Part shown: piece by piece, positions 40,171 to 50,567 of the stretch
Layout of the letters: every line of letters starts with the position of its first letter
Position numbering within the stretch: position 1 is the stretch's first letter
Assembly: GCA_937898415.1 (NCBI GenBank)
Contig: CALDLA010000172.1
Span: 1 to 64,000, forward strand
DNA: 64,000 nucleotides
Direction: 5' to 3'
Origin: an uncultured Prevotellaceae bacterium
GTDB taxonomy: Bacteria > Bacteroidota > Bacteroidia > Bacteroidales > Bacteroidaceae
The notes under the pieces: model-generated
What the model was told of the DNA's origin: nothing
Database searches by the model: none
What the model saw: the letters and a program-made list of their open reading frames with translations, nothing else
Program-made: the position numbers and the translations under genes

Positions 40171-43044
40171 ATGAAAAAACTCTTTTTGTATGCTTCCCTA
40201 CTGTGCCTGGGATTAGGGTCCTGTTCCAAGGACTACGTAGTGCCGGAGGGAGAATTGCCATCATGGCTTGGCGAGAGTATCTACAAGGAGCTTCAACACC
40301 CCTCGCAGTTAGAGGGTACGTTCGACACGTACTGCAAGCTGATTGACGACCTGGGTTATGCAGAGGTGTTGAACAAGACGGGTAGTAAGACGATCTTCCC
40401 TGCCAATGATGAAGCTTTCGCCAGGTTCTTTGCTGGTGGAAACAACAAGTTCGGTGTCAGCAGTTATGACCAGCTGACCCATTCGCAGAAAGCGGAACTG
40501 CTGTTCTCGACGATGCTTGACAATGCCATCCTCGTCGGGACGCTGTCAAACATGCAGAACAGTACCGGTAACTTGTTGCAGGGTCAGTTAGTGAAGCACG
40601 CCACGAACATGCGTCTGACGTATGCCGTGACTCCGTTCAAGGCAGAGGAAATGCCTGCCAACAACAAGTATTTCTCACGTTTCCAGGCGGGCGGGAAGAA
40701 CTCGATATTGGCCGTGTTCGATAATACTGTGGCACCGATGGTACACCTCACGGGTGAGTATATGCTCAACAACAACATGACCGTGACGGGTGACGACTGC
40801 GACTTCAAGGTGCTGACGGGTCATGACTATGTGGATGGTGCCGCCTATATCTTCGACCGTACGGTGGTCAAGGGCGACGTCGTCTGCCAGAACGGTTATA
40901 TCCACCAGCTTGACGAGGTGCTGGTGAACCCCGGCAATATGGCAGAGATCCTGCGCTCGGGCAGCGACACCCGCTATATCTCACGTATGTTGGACTACTA
41001 TAGTTTCCCCGACCCCGACATGACGCTGACAGAGCAGTTAAGCGATGCGGAGGGAAGCAGTCAGGACACGGTGTTCGCCATCCGCTACCTCAGCAAGAAC
41101 TCGCAGCGCGCCAAGCTGGCACAGCCCGTTCGGGGCGTGACGGTGGCTGACAACCAGCTGCTTGACTTCGACCCGGGCTGGAACTACTTCAACCCGACGC
41201 TGAAGGGCGGTTCCAGCAATGACGATGCAGAGATTGCCGCCTTCCTGGCTCCTGACGACAAGGCGGTCGAGAACTACTTCCTGAAGGAGGCCGCCTACAT
41301 CCTCAAGAACCTCGGCGTCCCCGGGCTGGACATTTCGGCTGCCAACCTCAACGCCCACCTCGACGCCGTGTATAACAACGATCCGTCCATCTTTGCCAGC
41401 ATCCTGAACAATGTGATGAAGTCCTATCTGACCAAGACGGTGCCCAGCAAGTTCTCTACTGTTCAGAACGACGCCTTCGAATTCCTGGATGTCACCAAGG
41501 ACGACATCAACCGCAAGAGCGACGGCAACTATGATGTCACCATTGGCAACAATGGCGTTATCTATAAGATGAGCAAGCTCTTCGGTCCGAAGCTGTATAA
41601 CTCCGTCCTCGGTCCTGCCTCCGTCTATAAGGACATGCGGACGATGGGCGAGATGCTGAACGACCACCAGTCAACGGCCGGTGTGGCTTCCAAGCTTGGT
41701 GCCGACATGTACTACTACCTGCTCTCGATGAAGGCCCGTTACGGTCTTTTCGTTCCAACGGACAACGAGACGCAGTTCATTGTCATCGACCCTGCGTCGG
41801 TGAAGGACGATGACGGTCTGAAGGGACTGCGCTTCCGCTTCGATCCGGCGGCTGACGGCTCTTTCCACATCTTGGTGAAGAGATACATCTATCAGTCAGG
41901 TCCTTACAACCAGCTCAGCTCCTACGTGGAGGCTGCTGGCGCCCAGGACATCAATATTGAGACGGGCATTTTCAACAGTCAGATCAAGGACCTGCTTGAC
42001 TACTGCACCATCGTGCTGGCCGATTCCACGGAGACGGGTAAGGGAAGTGCCCAGTACGGTCTCTACGGCAACCGATACTATAAGACGAAGCACGGCGGTG
42101 CCGTCGTCGTCGATGGCAACAAGGTGGCCGGCGGACTGCAGTACTCTGACCCGTCACAGTGGTCGACCATCACCGAGACCTTCGATGCCAACAGTCCGGA
42201 TGCAAAGATTGAGAACGGTACCGTCTATCGTCTTGACTATCCCTTGCAGCCCACCATCACGTCGGTCATGGAGACGCTGTCGCGTCCGGAATTCTATGAC
42301 GCTGATGCCGACTATGACGCCAATGCGCCGGAATACGACCATTTCCTGAACTTCTGTCTGCAGTTCAACAACGAGGATATCTACACCTTTGCCGGTATCC
42401 TGACGGGCAGTGAGAAGGAAACGCAGAAGAACTCGAAGCTGAAGGCATACCGTGTCATCGACGACAATGACAACTGGGGCATGCTGAGCGCCTACAACTA
42501 CACCATCTATGCTCCTACGTTTGAAGCTATGCAGGCCGCCCAGCAGACGATGGGACTGCCTACCTGGAAGAAGGTGATGGAAATCGTCTATCACTGGGAG
42601 AACGTGGCCGACGAGTATGGCTTCAAGGACAAGAGCGACGCTTCCGCCTATGTGAAGGACCAGTTGGAGAAGATGAGCAAGTTCGTGCGTTACCATACGC
42701 AGAACAGTTCGCTCTTCGCCGACCGCTATTTTAAGAACTACGACCCGGAGACGGGGAAGACCACTCCGGAACCCGCATACTCGACCTTCTGTTCCAACTC
42801 GCTTGGTATCTCTCAGACGCTGACCATCTCCGGCGGTGACAACAAGCTTAGTGTGAAGGATGCCTCCGGAACGACGGTGACCATCAATGGCTCATCAGAC
42901 ACGGCCAACCTCATAGCGCGTGACATCACGACTACGGTCAACAACTCCTCATACGGCAGCTACAAGTCCATCGAGACGTCGGCCTTCGTGACGGTTCACG
43001 GCATTGATACCCCATTGTGTTATAATAATAATCGAATGTATTAA
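40171..43044 (+). CDS. fasciclin-domain lipoprotein, first gene of the SusCD locus
   Basis: 957 residues, signal peptide MKKLFLYASLLCLGLGSC (lipobox). Fasciclin (FAS1)-like units are indicated by TFDTYCKLIDDLGYAEVLNK, TGSKTIFPANDEAFARFFAG and KAELLFSTMLDNAILVGTLS in the first block. Further blocks follow later, for example NYTIYAPTFEAMQAAQQTMG near residue 770. FAS1 folds mediate adhesion or carbohydrate/protein binding. In Bacteroidetes, lipoproteins of this type are often encoded beside SusC/SusD and probably serve as surface glycan-binding proteins. Only a weak promoter (TTATTTTG at 40110-40117) is visible, after the terminator at 39989. The next gene starts 4 nt after this one ends. Confidence 0.8.
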   Translation: MKKLFLYASLLCLGLGSCSKDYVVPEGELPSWLGESIYKELQHPSQLEGTFDTYCKLIDDLGYAEVLNKTGSKTIFPANDEAFARFFAGGNNKFGVSSYDQLTHSQKAELLFSTMLDNAILVGTLSNMQNSTGNLLQGQLVKHATNMRLTYAVTPFKAEEMPANNKYFSRFQAGGKNSILAVFDNTVAPMVHLTGEYMLNNNMTVTGDDCDFKVLTGHDYVDGAAYIFDRTVVKGDVVCQNGYIHQLDEVLVNPGNMAEILRSGSDTRYISRMLDYYSFPDPDMTLTEQLSDAEGSSQDTVFAIRYLSKNSQRAKLAQPVRGVTVADNQLLDFDPGWNYFNPTLKGGSSNDDAEIAAFLAPDDKAVENYFLKEAAYILKNLGVPGLDISAANLNAHLDAVYNNDPSIFASILNNVMKSYLTKTVPSKFSTVQNDAFEFLDVTKDDINRKSDGNYDVTIGNNGVIYKMSKLFGPKLYNSVLGPASVYKDMRTMGEMLNDHQSTAGVASKLGADMYYYLLSMKARYGLFVPTDNETQFIVIDPASVKDDDGLKGLRFRFDPAADGSFHILVKRYIYQSGPYNQLSSYVEAAGAQDINIETGIFNSQIKDLLDYCTIVLADSTETGKGSAQYGLYGNRYYKTKHGGAVVVDGNKVAGGLQYSDPSQWSTITETFDANSPDAKIENGTVYRLDYPLQPTITSVMETLSRPEFYDADADYDANAPEYDHFLNFCLQFNNEDIYTFAGILTGSEKETQKNSKLKAYRVIDDNDNWGMLSAYNYTIYAPTFEAMQAAQQTMGLPTWKKVMEIVYHWENVADEYGFKDKSDASAYVKDQLEKMSKFVRYHTQNSSLFADRYFKNYDPETGKTTPEPAYSTFCSNSLGISQTLTISGGDNKLSVKDASGTTVTINGSSDTANLIARDITTTVNNSSYGSYKSIETSAFVTVHGIDTPLCYNNNRMY

Positions 43045-43048
43045 GAAT

Positions 43049-46000
43049 ATGTCAAAATATAAAATCCTATTGACACTCCTGTTTACCATTGTCGCCCAGG
43101 CGGTGATGGCACAGAGTAAAGTCATATCAGGTACGGTGGAAGATGCCATGGGACCGATTATGATGGCCAACGTGGTGGAGCGAGACGCCAACAACCGTAT
43201 TGTCAGTGCGACTCAGACTGATATGATGGGTAACTTCTCCATGGAGATTAAGAACCCGAAGAATAAACTTGTTGTCTCTTACGTAGGAAGTAAGACAAAG
43301 ATACTCACCATCGGCGACCAGAAAACATTCAAGATCAAGCTGGAGGACGACAAGACCACGTTGAGCGAGGTGAAGGTCGTCGGCCGTCGTGCCAGTTCCG
43401 GTGGACTGAACATCGACAAGCGCGAGATTTCCGTCAGTCAGCAGACGATGAACATGGCCGAGGTGGAAGGTATGGCCTTTACCTCAGCCGATGAAGCCCT
43501 GCAGGGTGAGATAGCCGGTCTCGACATCGTAGCCAACTCAGGTAACCTCGGTGCCGGTACGACGATGCGTCTGCGTGGCGTCTCGACCCTGAACGGTAGT
43601 GCTGAGCCCCTCATCGTGGTTGATGACAAGATTTTCGAGTATAACTCAGGCGACATTGATTTCGAGAGTGCCGACGAGGAGGCTTTCTCCTCGCTCTTGG
43701 CCGTCAGCGTCGATGATATTGCCAGCATCACCGTCCTGAAGGATGCCGCCGCCACGGCTATCTGGGGATCGCAAGGAGCGAATGGTGTGATTCAGATTAC
43801 GACGAAGCGTGGTTCACGAGGAAAACCTCGTGTCACTATGGGCTATAAGTTCACCGGCACATGGATGCCGAGCGGCTATGACCTGCTCAACGGTGACAAC
43901 TACACGATGATGCTGAAGGAGGAGTTCTATAATCCCACGCAGAGCGCTACGGCCACCGCATCCATCAACGAAATCAACTATATCCCCGCCGAGTCATGGG
44001 CTGAGGCCAACAACTGGAACAAGAATACGGACTGGGTGGATGCCATCAAACAGTTTGGTGAGCAGCACGAAGCCAATATCAACGTCTCGGGTGGCGGTCA
44101 GAAGGCTACCTTCCGTATCTCTGCGAGCTATAACCACCAGACCGGTACCGTCATCAAGCAGCGTATGGACCGTCTCACCACCCGTCTGGTGCTGGACTAC
44201 AACGTGAGTGACCGCATCCGCTTCTCTACCAACTTCGCCTTGACCTACACGGACAACCTGAAGAACTATACCTACGGTAGCAGCAAGAACGGAAATTCGA
44301 ACAACAACCTGCTTGCTATGGCCCTGGCCATGGCTCCTAACGCCAGCATCTATCGCTATGACCGTTTCAACAACAATACGGGCGAGTACTTCCTGATGAA
44401 CCCGACGATGACGGGAATGACGCCTGACGACGGTAACTACACCTCGACGCAACTGCAGGATGTCGTAGCCATCGGCAACCCGGTGGCATACGCCAACCGT
44501 TCGTGGCAGAAGGAGCAGACCTATAGCATCGTGCCCGACTTCAACATCAAGTACGAGCTGCTGGGTACGGAGAACGGTCAGCACCGACTGACTTTCGACG
44601 GTCGAGTGTATTTCGATATCTATGCTTACTCGAAGCCTACGTATATGCCGGGAAGCCTGTCGAACGGCAGCTATACCGATAATAGCTATAACTTCATCAC
44701 CAACACGGAGACCAATCAGTTCAAGATGGGTTCGCGCATGAAGCTGACCTATACGCCAGCCTTCAGGAATGAGGACTTCTATCTGACGATGATGGCCTAC
44801 TATGAGGCAGGTACCCAGAAGAATACCTATCAGTACTTAGGCCAGAGCAGTATTCCCAACGGCCTGGAGTCGGCCACCGTTGATGCCCGCCTGCTGGGCA
44901 TGGACAACCAGCCCGGCACGATGAAGTCGGCTTGGCAGGACTGGGTCTATCAATCGCACTTCTCGTACAAGTCGCGTTACAATATAGGCTTCGGATTACG
45001 TGCTGACGGCAACTCGAAGTTCGGTCCTAAGAATCCCTGGTTCTATTCCCCCTCGGTGTCGTTGCGTTACAACCTGAGCGAGGAACCCTTCTTCCAGCCC
45101 CTGCAGAAAGTGGTGTCGATGTTTGGCATTCGTGGTTCGTGGGGTATTACGGGTAGCTCCAGCGTTGCTGTTGACAACTACTTCAACCAGTACACCTCAC
45201 GTGTCGGACGTTATGGCGAAAGCTATTACACCACGATGAGCGGCATGAAGCTTGACGACCTGCGTCCGCAGAAGAAGATCGGCCTGAACCTCGGTTTCAA
45301 CCTTGGCTTCTTAGACGACAGGTATGAGATGGACGTGAACCTTTATAAGGAGAATACGAAGGACCTGATCATGCGGAGTATTCCTATTCCTACGTCAGCC
45401 ACATGGAACACCTCCACTTCACTTTCCTTCGGCAATGTCGGTGAGATGGAGAACCGGGGATGGGAGTTGACCATTTCGGCCAATAAGTTCATCAAGGTGA
45501 AGCAGTTCTCGGCTTCCGCCAGTTTCAACTTTGCACAGAACGTCAACAAACTGCTGGCCATGGACCAGCGCGTGCTCGACAACATGAACTCACAGCCCAG
45601 CTATAGTAAGCGCGGTGCCAGTTCCGTTCTCAGCCGTGTCGTCGTCGGCGACCCGCTCTGCTCCATCTATGGCTATAACTACCAAGGTGTTTATCAGTAC
45701 TCCTACGACTACCTCACCAACTACAATGCCAAGCAGCTGCAACTGCAGTCCCAGGCCAAGGCACGTGGCGAGAACTATGAGTGGGACTACGAGGGCTGGA
45801 TCAACCAGCAGTTGGCTGAGGGTAAGACCTTCCCCGTCGCTATCGACGAGAACGGCAAGGTCATCATGACCAACACCGGTGTGCCCAAGCACCTCGCATA
45901 TTATTATGGTGATACGGATTATGAGTTCAAGGGTGGTGATGCCATCTACGAGGACGTCAACCACGACGGTAATATCAATGAGCTCGACATCAAGTACTTA

Positions 46001-46501
46001 GGCAATTCACTGCCGAAGATACAGGGAGGTTTTAACGTGACGCTACAGTACGAAAACTGGAAGCTGGTGGCACGTTTCAACTACCGTTACGGCAACAAAA
46101 TTATCAATACGGCCCGCATGGGACTGGAGAGTATGTATGGTACACAGAACCAGTGCTCTTCCGTTACCTACCGTTGGCGTAAGGACGGCGACGTGACCCA
46201 GATACCGCGTGCCCTCTATGGTACAGGATATAACTACCAGGTAAGTTCGCGCTTTGTGGAGGACGGTTCCTTCCTGCGTTTCAACAACCTGCAGCTATCC
46301 TACAACGTACCTAAGACTACTATTAAGAAGCTCGGCCTGAACACGCTCACGGCCTACGTGACCCTGAACAACCTCTTCTGCTGGACGAAGTACACGGGTA
46401 TTGATCCGGAAATTGCTGCCGGAACATACTCGCCGGCTGCTGACGGCGCTACCACACCAAGGTCCAAGTCTGTCACGGCCAGTATTAATTTCGGATTCTA
46501 A
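43049..46501 (+). CDS. susC: SusC/RagA-family TonB-dependent outer membrane transporter 1
   Basis: 1150 residues from ATG 43049 (MSKYKILLTLLFTIVAQAVM, cleavage near MAQ); the earlier in-frame ATG at 43004 lies inside the preceding gene and gives no signal peptide. After the signal comes a carboxypeptidase-regulatory-like domain (VISGTVEDAMGPIMMANVVE), then the plug: GEIAGLDIVANSGNLGAGTT, LRGVSTLNGSAEPLIVVDD and TVLKDAAATAIWGSQGANGV, followed by the beta-barrel. The protein ends in a terminal aromatic (ITASINFGF is approximated by the last residues SINFGF). It should import pectic oligosaccharides through the outer membrane using TonB-ExbBD energy. It is followed 28 nt later by its SusD. Confidence 0.95.
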   Translation: MSKYKILLTLLFTIVAQAVMAQSKVISGTVEDAMGPIMMANVVERDANNRIVSATQTDMMGNFSMEIKNPKNKLVVSYVGSKTKILTIGDQKTFKIKLEDDKTTLSEVKVVGRRASSGGLNIDKREISVSQQTMNMAEVEGMAFTSADEALQGEIAGLDIVANSGNLGAGTTMRLRGVSTLNGSAEPLIVVDDKIFEYNSGDIDFESADEEAFSSLLAVSVDDIASITVLKDAAATAIWGSQGANGVIQITTKRGSRGKPRVTMGYKFTGTWMPSGYDLLNGDNYTMMLKEEFYNPTQSATATASINEINYIPAESWAEANNWNKNTDWVDAIKQFGEQHEANINVSGGGQKATFRISASYNHQTGTVIKQRMDRLTTRLVLDYNVSDRIRFSTNFALTYTDNLKNYTYGSSKNGNSNNNLLAMALAMAPNASIYRYDRFNNNTGEYFLMNPTMTGMTPDDGNYTSTQLQDVVAIGNPVAYANRSWQKEQTYSIVPDFNIKYELLGTENGQHRLTFDGRVYFDIYAYSKPTYMPGSLSNGSYTDNSYNFITNTETNQFKMGSRMKLTYTPAFRNEDFYLTMMAYYEAGTQKNTYQYLGQSSIPNGLESATVDARLLGMDNQPGTMKSAWQDWVYQSHFSYKSRYNIGFGLRADGNSKFGPKNPWFYSPSVSLRYNLSEEPFFQPLQKVVSMFGIRGSWGITGSSSVAVDNYFNQYTSRVGRYGESYYTTMSGMKLDDLRPQKKIGLNLGFNLGFLDDRYEMDVNLYKENTKDLIMRSIPIPTSATWNTSTSLSFGNVGEMENRGWELTISANKFIKVKQFSASASFNFAQNVNKLLAMDQRVLDNMNSQPSYSKRGASSVLSRVVVGDPLCSIYGYNYQGVYQYSYDYLTNYNAKQLQLQSQAKARGENYEWDYEGWINQQLAEGKTFPVAIDENGKVIMTNTGVPKHLAYYYGDTDYEFKGGDAIYEDVNHDGNINELDIKYLGNSLPKIQGGFNVTLQYENWKLVARFNYRYGNKIINTARMGLESMYGTQNQCSSVTYRWRKDGDVTQIPRALYGTGYNYQVSSRFVEDGSFLRFNNLQLSYNVPKTTIKKLGLNTLTAYVTLNNLFCWTKYTGIDPEIAAGTYSPAADGATTPRSKSVTASINFGF

Positions 46502-46529
46502 AACCACGATTAAAACGAATTAAACGAAT

Positions 46530-48248
46530 ATGAAGAAATACATCTATTTATTGATAGGATTGGTGTTGAGTTCGTGTGTCGACACGGTCATCCTGCCAGA
46601 CAACAAGACTGTTGATGAAGACTACTGGCAGAAGAAGAGCGAAGTGGACGCTGTCGTGGCAACAGCTTATGCACAGCTGCGTGACGAGGCTGCCATACGC
46701 AATATGATAGTGTGGGGCGATTTCCGTTCCGATGAGCTCGTCGTGACCTCAACGCTGCCTTCCAGTGCTCCTTACAGAACAGCCTTGCAGCAAATTTACT
46801 CGCTCAATATCGAGACGGAGAACTCGTTCACGTCATGGTATCCCTTCTACTCTGCCATCAACTACTGTAACCTCGTGCTTGAGAAGGCAGAGGGCGTGAT
46901 AGCCGTAGACCCCGACTATATGCGTGGCGACTATGATGCCAATAAGGCACAGATGTTGGCACTCCGTGCGTTCTGCTATTTTTACCTGACGCGTGTCTTC
47001 CACGACATCCCTGTGACACCACGTGCCTATCTTAACAGCAGTGACGATTTGAATGCCCCGCAGGCTTGTCCCGACAGCGTGCTGACCATGTGTATCGACG
47101 ACCTGAAAGAGGCTGCGAAGTATGCTATCTCAGGCTCTACATACGGTGACTGGCGCGATAAGGGTTACCTGAATCAGGACGGTATCAACGCCATTCTTGC
47201 CGACATCTACCTCTGGCGCGGTTCTGTCAACCGCGATGCGGCTGACTATGAAGCCTGCGTGGAGTATTGTGACAAGGTGATTAAGGCTAAGAAGGAGGCT
47301 TATGAACAGTCGAGCTCCCGTCGTCGGTTTAGTAGCGACGAGGAGAAGCAGGACTACTACCTCTCTAACTATGGCAGAATGTATGACGATTTATTCGGTC
47401 AGACCGGTCAGAATGCTGATGAGAGTATCTTTGAACTACAGTTCCGTAACTCCAATCTTACTAACAGAGGTCTCGACCAGATGTACTATAGATACAACAA
47501 TGCCAGTTCCAACGGCTATGGTTACTTGAAGGCTTCATCTAAGTATGGCTCTGTAGATGCTACTGGTAATGGAGTATGGAACAACAGTGTGGACCAGCGT
47601 CTCTATGAATACGTCTACGATGCAACAAGCTCCAGTGTTGAGCAGTTCGGTGTCCGCAAGTTCGTTGCGACGACTTCGGCAGGAGTCAATAACACTGCTG
47701 ACAGCCACCGTGACACCCGTGCCGCAGTTTATCAGAACTGGATTTTCTATCGCCTCACCGACGTGATGCTGATGAAGGCCGAGGCCCTTGTGCAGCTCTA
47801 CAACCTTGCCGGTATGGTTGATGGCGACACTCGTAACGAGGAGGCATTTGAGATTTGTAAGTTTGTCAATGACCGCGCACTCTCTGATGCCAACAAGAAC
47901 TCCTATGCGTTGAAGTATTCTACCTACCGCGACAAGATGGAGGAACTTGTACTTGCCGAACGGGCCCGTGAACTCTGTTTCGAGGGTAAGCGTTGGTTTG
48001 ACTTGATGCGCTACAACTACCGTCACACCTCGACGAAGGCCGACCTTACGAAAAAGCTGACGGAGAACTATGTGGCTAACAGTGAAGCGTTCTTTGAACT
48101 GGCACTGCGCAAGTATGCCGTGCCTACCGCCATGAAGTCAAAGATACGCGACGAACGTTATCTCTATATGCCAATCAATCAGGATGAGGTGGAACTCAAT
48201 CCCAACCTCGTACAGAACCCTGTCTATAAATCGTCTGCTAAATATTGA
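46530..48248 (+). CDS. susD: SusD/RagB-family outer membrane lipoprotein 1
   Basis: 572 residues, signal peptide MKKYIYLLIGLVLSSC (lipobox). SusD family features: TVDEDYWQKKSEVDAVVATA near the N-terminus, MLALRAFCYFYLTRVFHDIP (TPR-like helix pair), NAILADIYLWRG, and near the C-terminus ERARELCFEGKRWFDLMRYN, the typical family end. It caps the SusC barrel and binds the incoming glycan on the cell surface. It lies directly after SusC 1 and before a second fasciclin-type lipoprotein, the usual order of a polysaccharide utilisation locus. Confidence 0.95.
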   Translation: MKKYIYLLIGLVLSSCVDTVILPDNKTVDEDYWQKKSEVDAVVATAYAQLRDEAAIRNMIVWGDFRSDELVVTSTLPSSAPYRTALQQIYSLNIETENSFTSWYPFYSAINYCNLVLEKAEGVIAVDPDYMRGDYDANKAQMLALRAFCYFYLTRVFHDIPVTPRAYLNSSDDLNAPQACPDSVLTMCIDDLKEAAKYAISGSTYGDWRDKGYLNQDGINAILADIYLWRGSVNRDAADYEACVEYCDKVIKAKKEAYEQSSSRRRFSSDEEKQDYYLSNYGRMYDDLFGQTGQNADESIFELQFRNSNLTNRGLDQMYYRYNNASSNGYGYLKASSKYGSVDATGNGVWNNSVDQRLYEYVYDATSSSVEQFGVRKFVATTSAGVNNTADSHRDTRAAVYQNWIFYRLTDVMLMKAEALVQLYNLAGMVDGDTRNEEAFEICKFVNDRALSDANKNSYALKYSTYRDKMEELVLAERARELCFEGKRWFDLMRYNYRHTSTKADLTKKLTENYVANSEAFFELALRKYAVPTAMKSKIRDERYLYMPINQDEVELNPNLVQNPVYKSSAKY

Positions 48249-48261
48249 AGAATTGAAGATT

Positions 48262-50478
48262 ATGAAGAAGTACATATATTTATTTATGCTATTGCTGGTA
48301 ACCAGCTGTACTGAGGAACCTGACGGGTCAAACCTTTTCTCCTCAGACGATAAGACGATTGCTGAGTTACTGCGCGACAGAGCTGAGTTGAGCGCCTTCT
48401 ACCGCATACTGGAGAAAGGTGGATTTGCCAAGTACATGGGCACGTACGGTGAATACACTTGCTTCGCACCTTTGAACGACGGCGTGAGTGGTTATCTTGA
48501 CAGTCTCTATAACGACGAGTCGTACTTGATTTCGAAGGCTAAGCTGAAGCACAACGGCATTACTGAGGATGCCAACTGGAACAACCTCGACGTGATGGAG
48601 AAGGTGAACCTGATGTCAGACTCCCTGTGTGACGACATTGCACGTTTCCACCTCTCTGGCGAGCGGCACATGCAGGTAGATCTTGATGGTACGGCCACCA
48701 CATGGACGACGATGAAGACAGGCCGCAGCATACGTGTCGGTACTTTTGGCATAGATGCCTATAACGAGGACTTCATCGGACTAACCAGCCTGAATGACAT
48801 CTCTGCCATCATTGACGGCGACATCGAGGCAATCAATGGTATTCTGCAAGTATGCTCCAACGTGATTCCCCGTTCTGACCGTACCACGGACGACCAGTTA
48901 CGTGTGGAAGGTGAAAAAGACCTGAGCATCTTCTATGCAGCCGTTGAGGCTACAGGATATGCCGACACCCTGACGATTGAAGCCAAGCGTAATGCCGACG
49001 GTACGCTCAAGACCTACGACTTGGGTACCAACCACAACGACCGTGACGGCAATTCGCTTTACTATCCCAAGGAGTGTATGATAAAGTGGACCGTCTTCGC
49101 CGAGACCGATGATGTGTTTCGTGCTGCCGGCATCAACAACTTTGATGACCTGAAGGCCAAGTGTGCTGAATGGTACGGAAACTGCGGAGCGTGGTATGAT
49201 TATATTAACGAGAAGGGCATTACAATCAGTACCGGTGATGACTACACTAATCCGTTTAACGTGGTGAATATGTTTGTGGCTTATCACATTCTGCGTGCTG
49301 GTATGCCTATTGACCGTATTGTCTATGAGAAGAACGCTCAGACCAACTCTTCTTGGAACTTCTGTTTCGGCTATGAGCCTCAGGAGTACTTTGAGACGAT
49401 GCTCCCCAATACCATCGTAAAAGTGTGGGAGACTAACCCCAAGACCACCAAGGACCTGTGGCTGAATCGTTATCTCACCAACAACACGCTGACCTCCAAG
49501 CTGGGTCTTTTCGGTATGCCTAACGACGGCGACCACGACCTTCGTTTTGCCGGTGTGGCCGTGGATCGTAACACCAGCGTGGAGACCCTCAACGGATTCA
49601 TTCATCGTATCAAGGGAATCTTGAAATATGACCAGGACGCCAAGGATGCGCTCCATGAGCGCCTGCGCTTCGACTCATCTACCTTCCTTTATGAGCTGAT
49701 TAACAACGGATTGCGCGGCGCTACGCCAGCTGAGGTGAGTACCCTCAACGGTGGTGGCGACGGCAACCGTGTAGCCTTCGAGAATACCTATTTCGACAAC
49801 ATCGTCTGCTACAATCCCGGCACACTGCTTCGTTTCAATGTCATGGGAGCCTGGCGAGCACACAACTCTGACCAGTTCCAGGGATGGGATGTCTATGACT
49901 TCGCCATCAAACTGCCTCATGTGCCGACTGGCGAGTACGAGTTGCGCATCATCTATCCTCCGATGGCTCGTGGCGGTCTGATGCAGTTCTATCTCGGCAA
50001 CTCACCCAAGCAGTCTGACATGGTAGCCATCGGCATTCCTTTCGATGCCTGTGCTAATCCCTATGAGGATGCCACTATCGGTTATGAAGATATCGTAAAC
50101 CGTGCTGACGATGAGACCTCAGACTGCGGTGTGGAGAGCGACCAGCGAATGCATGTCCGTGGCTATATGCGTGCTCCGGCATCATTCTCCCGTGGTACCT
50201 ATAACACCATTACCGACCCGCTGTCCTATTCTGACGATGACATCTACTCGGCTGCGAGCCAGATTATCGGTTCCACCAGCTGCCGCTCGGAGACGGGCTA
50301 CGGTACGATGATGCTCCGTCATATCATCACCACCCAGCGCTTTGAGCAGGGCAAGGACTACTGGCTGCGTATTAAGAACCTCGTGAACGATACGAACCTG
50401 GGTTGGTCGTTTGACTTCGTGGAACTTGTGCCGCTTGACATTGTCAATAGTCAGACCATGACTGAGGACTGGTATTAA
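48262..50478 (+). CDS. fasciclin-domain lipoprotein 2 of the SusCD locus
   Basis: 738 residues from ATG 48262 (MKKYIYLFMLLLVTSC, lipobox); the longer frame back to 48184 overlaps susD and lacks a signal peptide. FAS1-type features: ELSAFYRILEKGGFAKYMGT, YTCFAPLNDGVSGYLDSLYN and INGILQVCSNVIPRSDRT, repeated in a second unit (DLSIFYAAVEATGYADTL). The C-terminal 200 residues are beta-rich (VPTGEYELRIIYPPMARGGL), like the sugar-binding ends of such proteins. The N-terminal signal resembles that of the upstream SusD (both start MKKYIYL). A tandem heptamer repeat separates it from the next gene. Confidence 0.78.
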   Translation: MKKYIYLFMLLLVTSCTEEPDGSNLFSSDDKTIAELLRDRAELSAFYRILEKGGFAKYMGTYGEYTCFAPLNDGVSGYLDSLYNDESYLISKAKLKHNGITEDANWNNLDVMEKVNLMSDSLCDDIARFHLSGERHMQVDLDGTATTWTTMKTGRSIRVGTFGIDAYNEDFIGLTSLNDISAIIDGDIEAINGILQVCSNVIPRSDRTTDDQLRVEGEKDLSIFYAAVEATGYADTLTIEAKRNADGTLKTYDLGTNHNDRDGNSLYYPKECMIKWTVFAETDDVFRAAGINNFDDLKAKCAEWYGNCGAWYDYINEKGITISTGDDYTNPFNVVNMFVAYHILRAGMPIDRIVYEKNAQTNSSWNFCFGYEPQEYFETMLPNTIVKVWETNPKTTKDLWLNRYLTNNTLTSKLGLFGMPNDGDHDLRFAGVAVDRNTSVETLNGFIHRIKGILKYDQDAKDALHERLRFDSSTFLYELINNGLRGATPAEVSTLNGGGDGNRVAFENTYFDNIVCYNPGTLLRFNVMGAWRAHNSDQFQGWDVYDFAIKLPHVPTGEYELRIIYPPMARGGLMQFYLGNSPKQSDMVAIGIPFDACANPYEDATIGYEDIVNRADDETSDCGVESDQRMHVRGYMRAPASFSRGTYNTITDPLSYSDDDIYSAASQIIGSTSCRSETGYGTMMLRHIITTQRFEQGKDYWLRIKNLVNDTNLGWSFDFVELVPLDIVNSQTMTEDWY

Positions 50479-50488
50479 GCGCTTCGCT

Positions 50489-50551
50489 AGTGAACAGTGA
50501 AAAGTGAACAGTGAACAGTGAAAAGTGAAAAGTGAGAAGTGAAAAGTGAAC
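50489..50551 (+). repeat. nine tandem heptamers AGTGAAM
   Basis: Nine consecutive 7-bp units (AGTGAAC, AGTGAAA and one AGTGAGA) fill 63 bp between two lipoprotein genes, 16 nt before the next ATG. Copy number change by slippage would alter the distance to the start codon and the mRNA leader. Confidence 0.9.
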
Positions 50552-50567
50552 AAAGAAGAATTAGTCT

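Noticed and set aside
50489..50551. CRISPR or coding repeat
   Set aside because: Seven-base units with no spacers and located between stop and start codons; simple-sequence repeat only.
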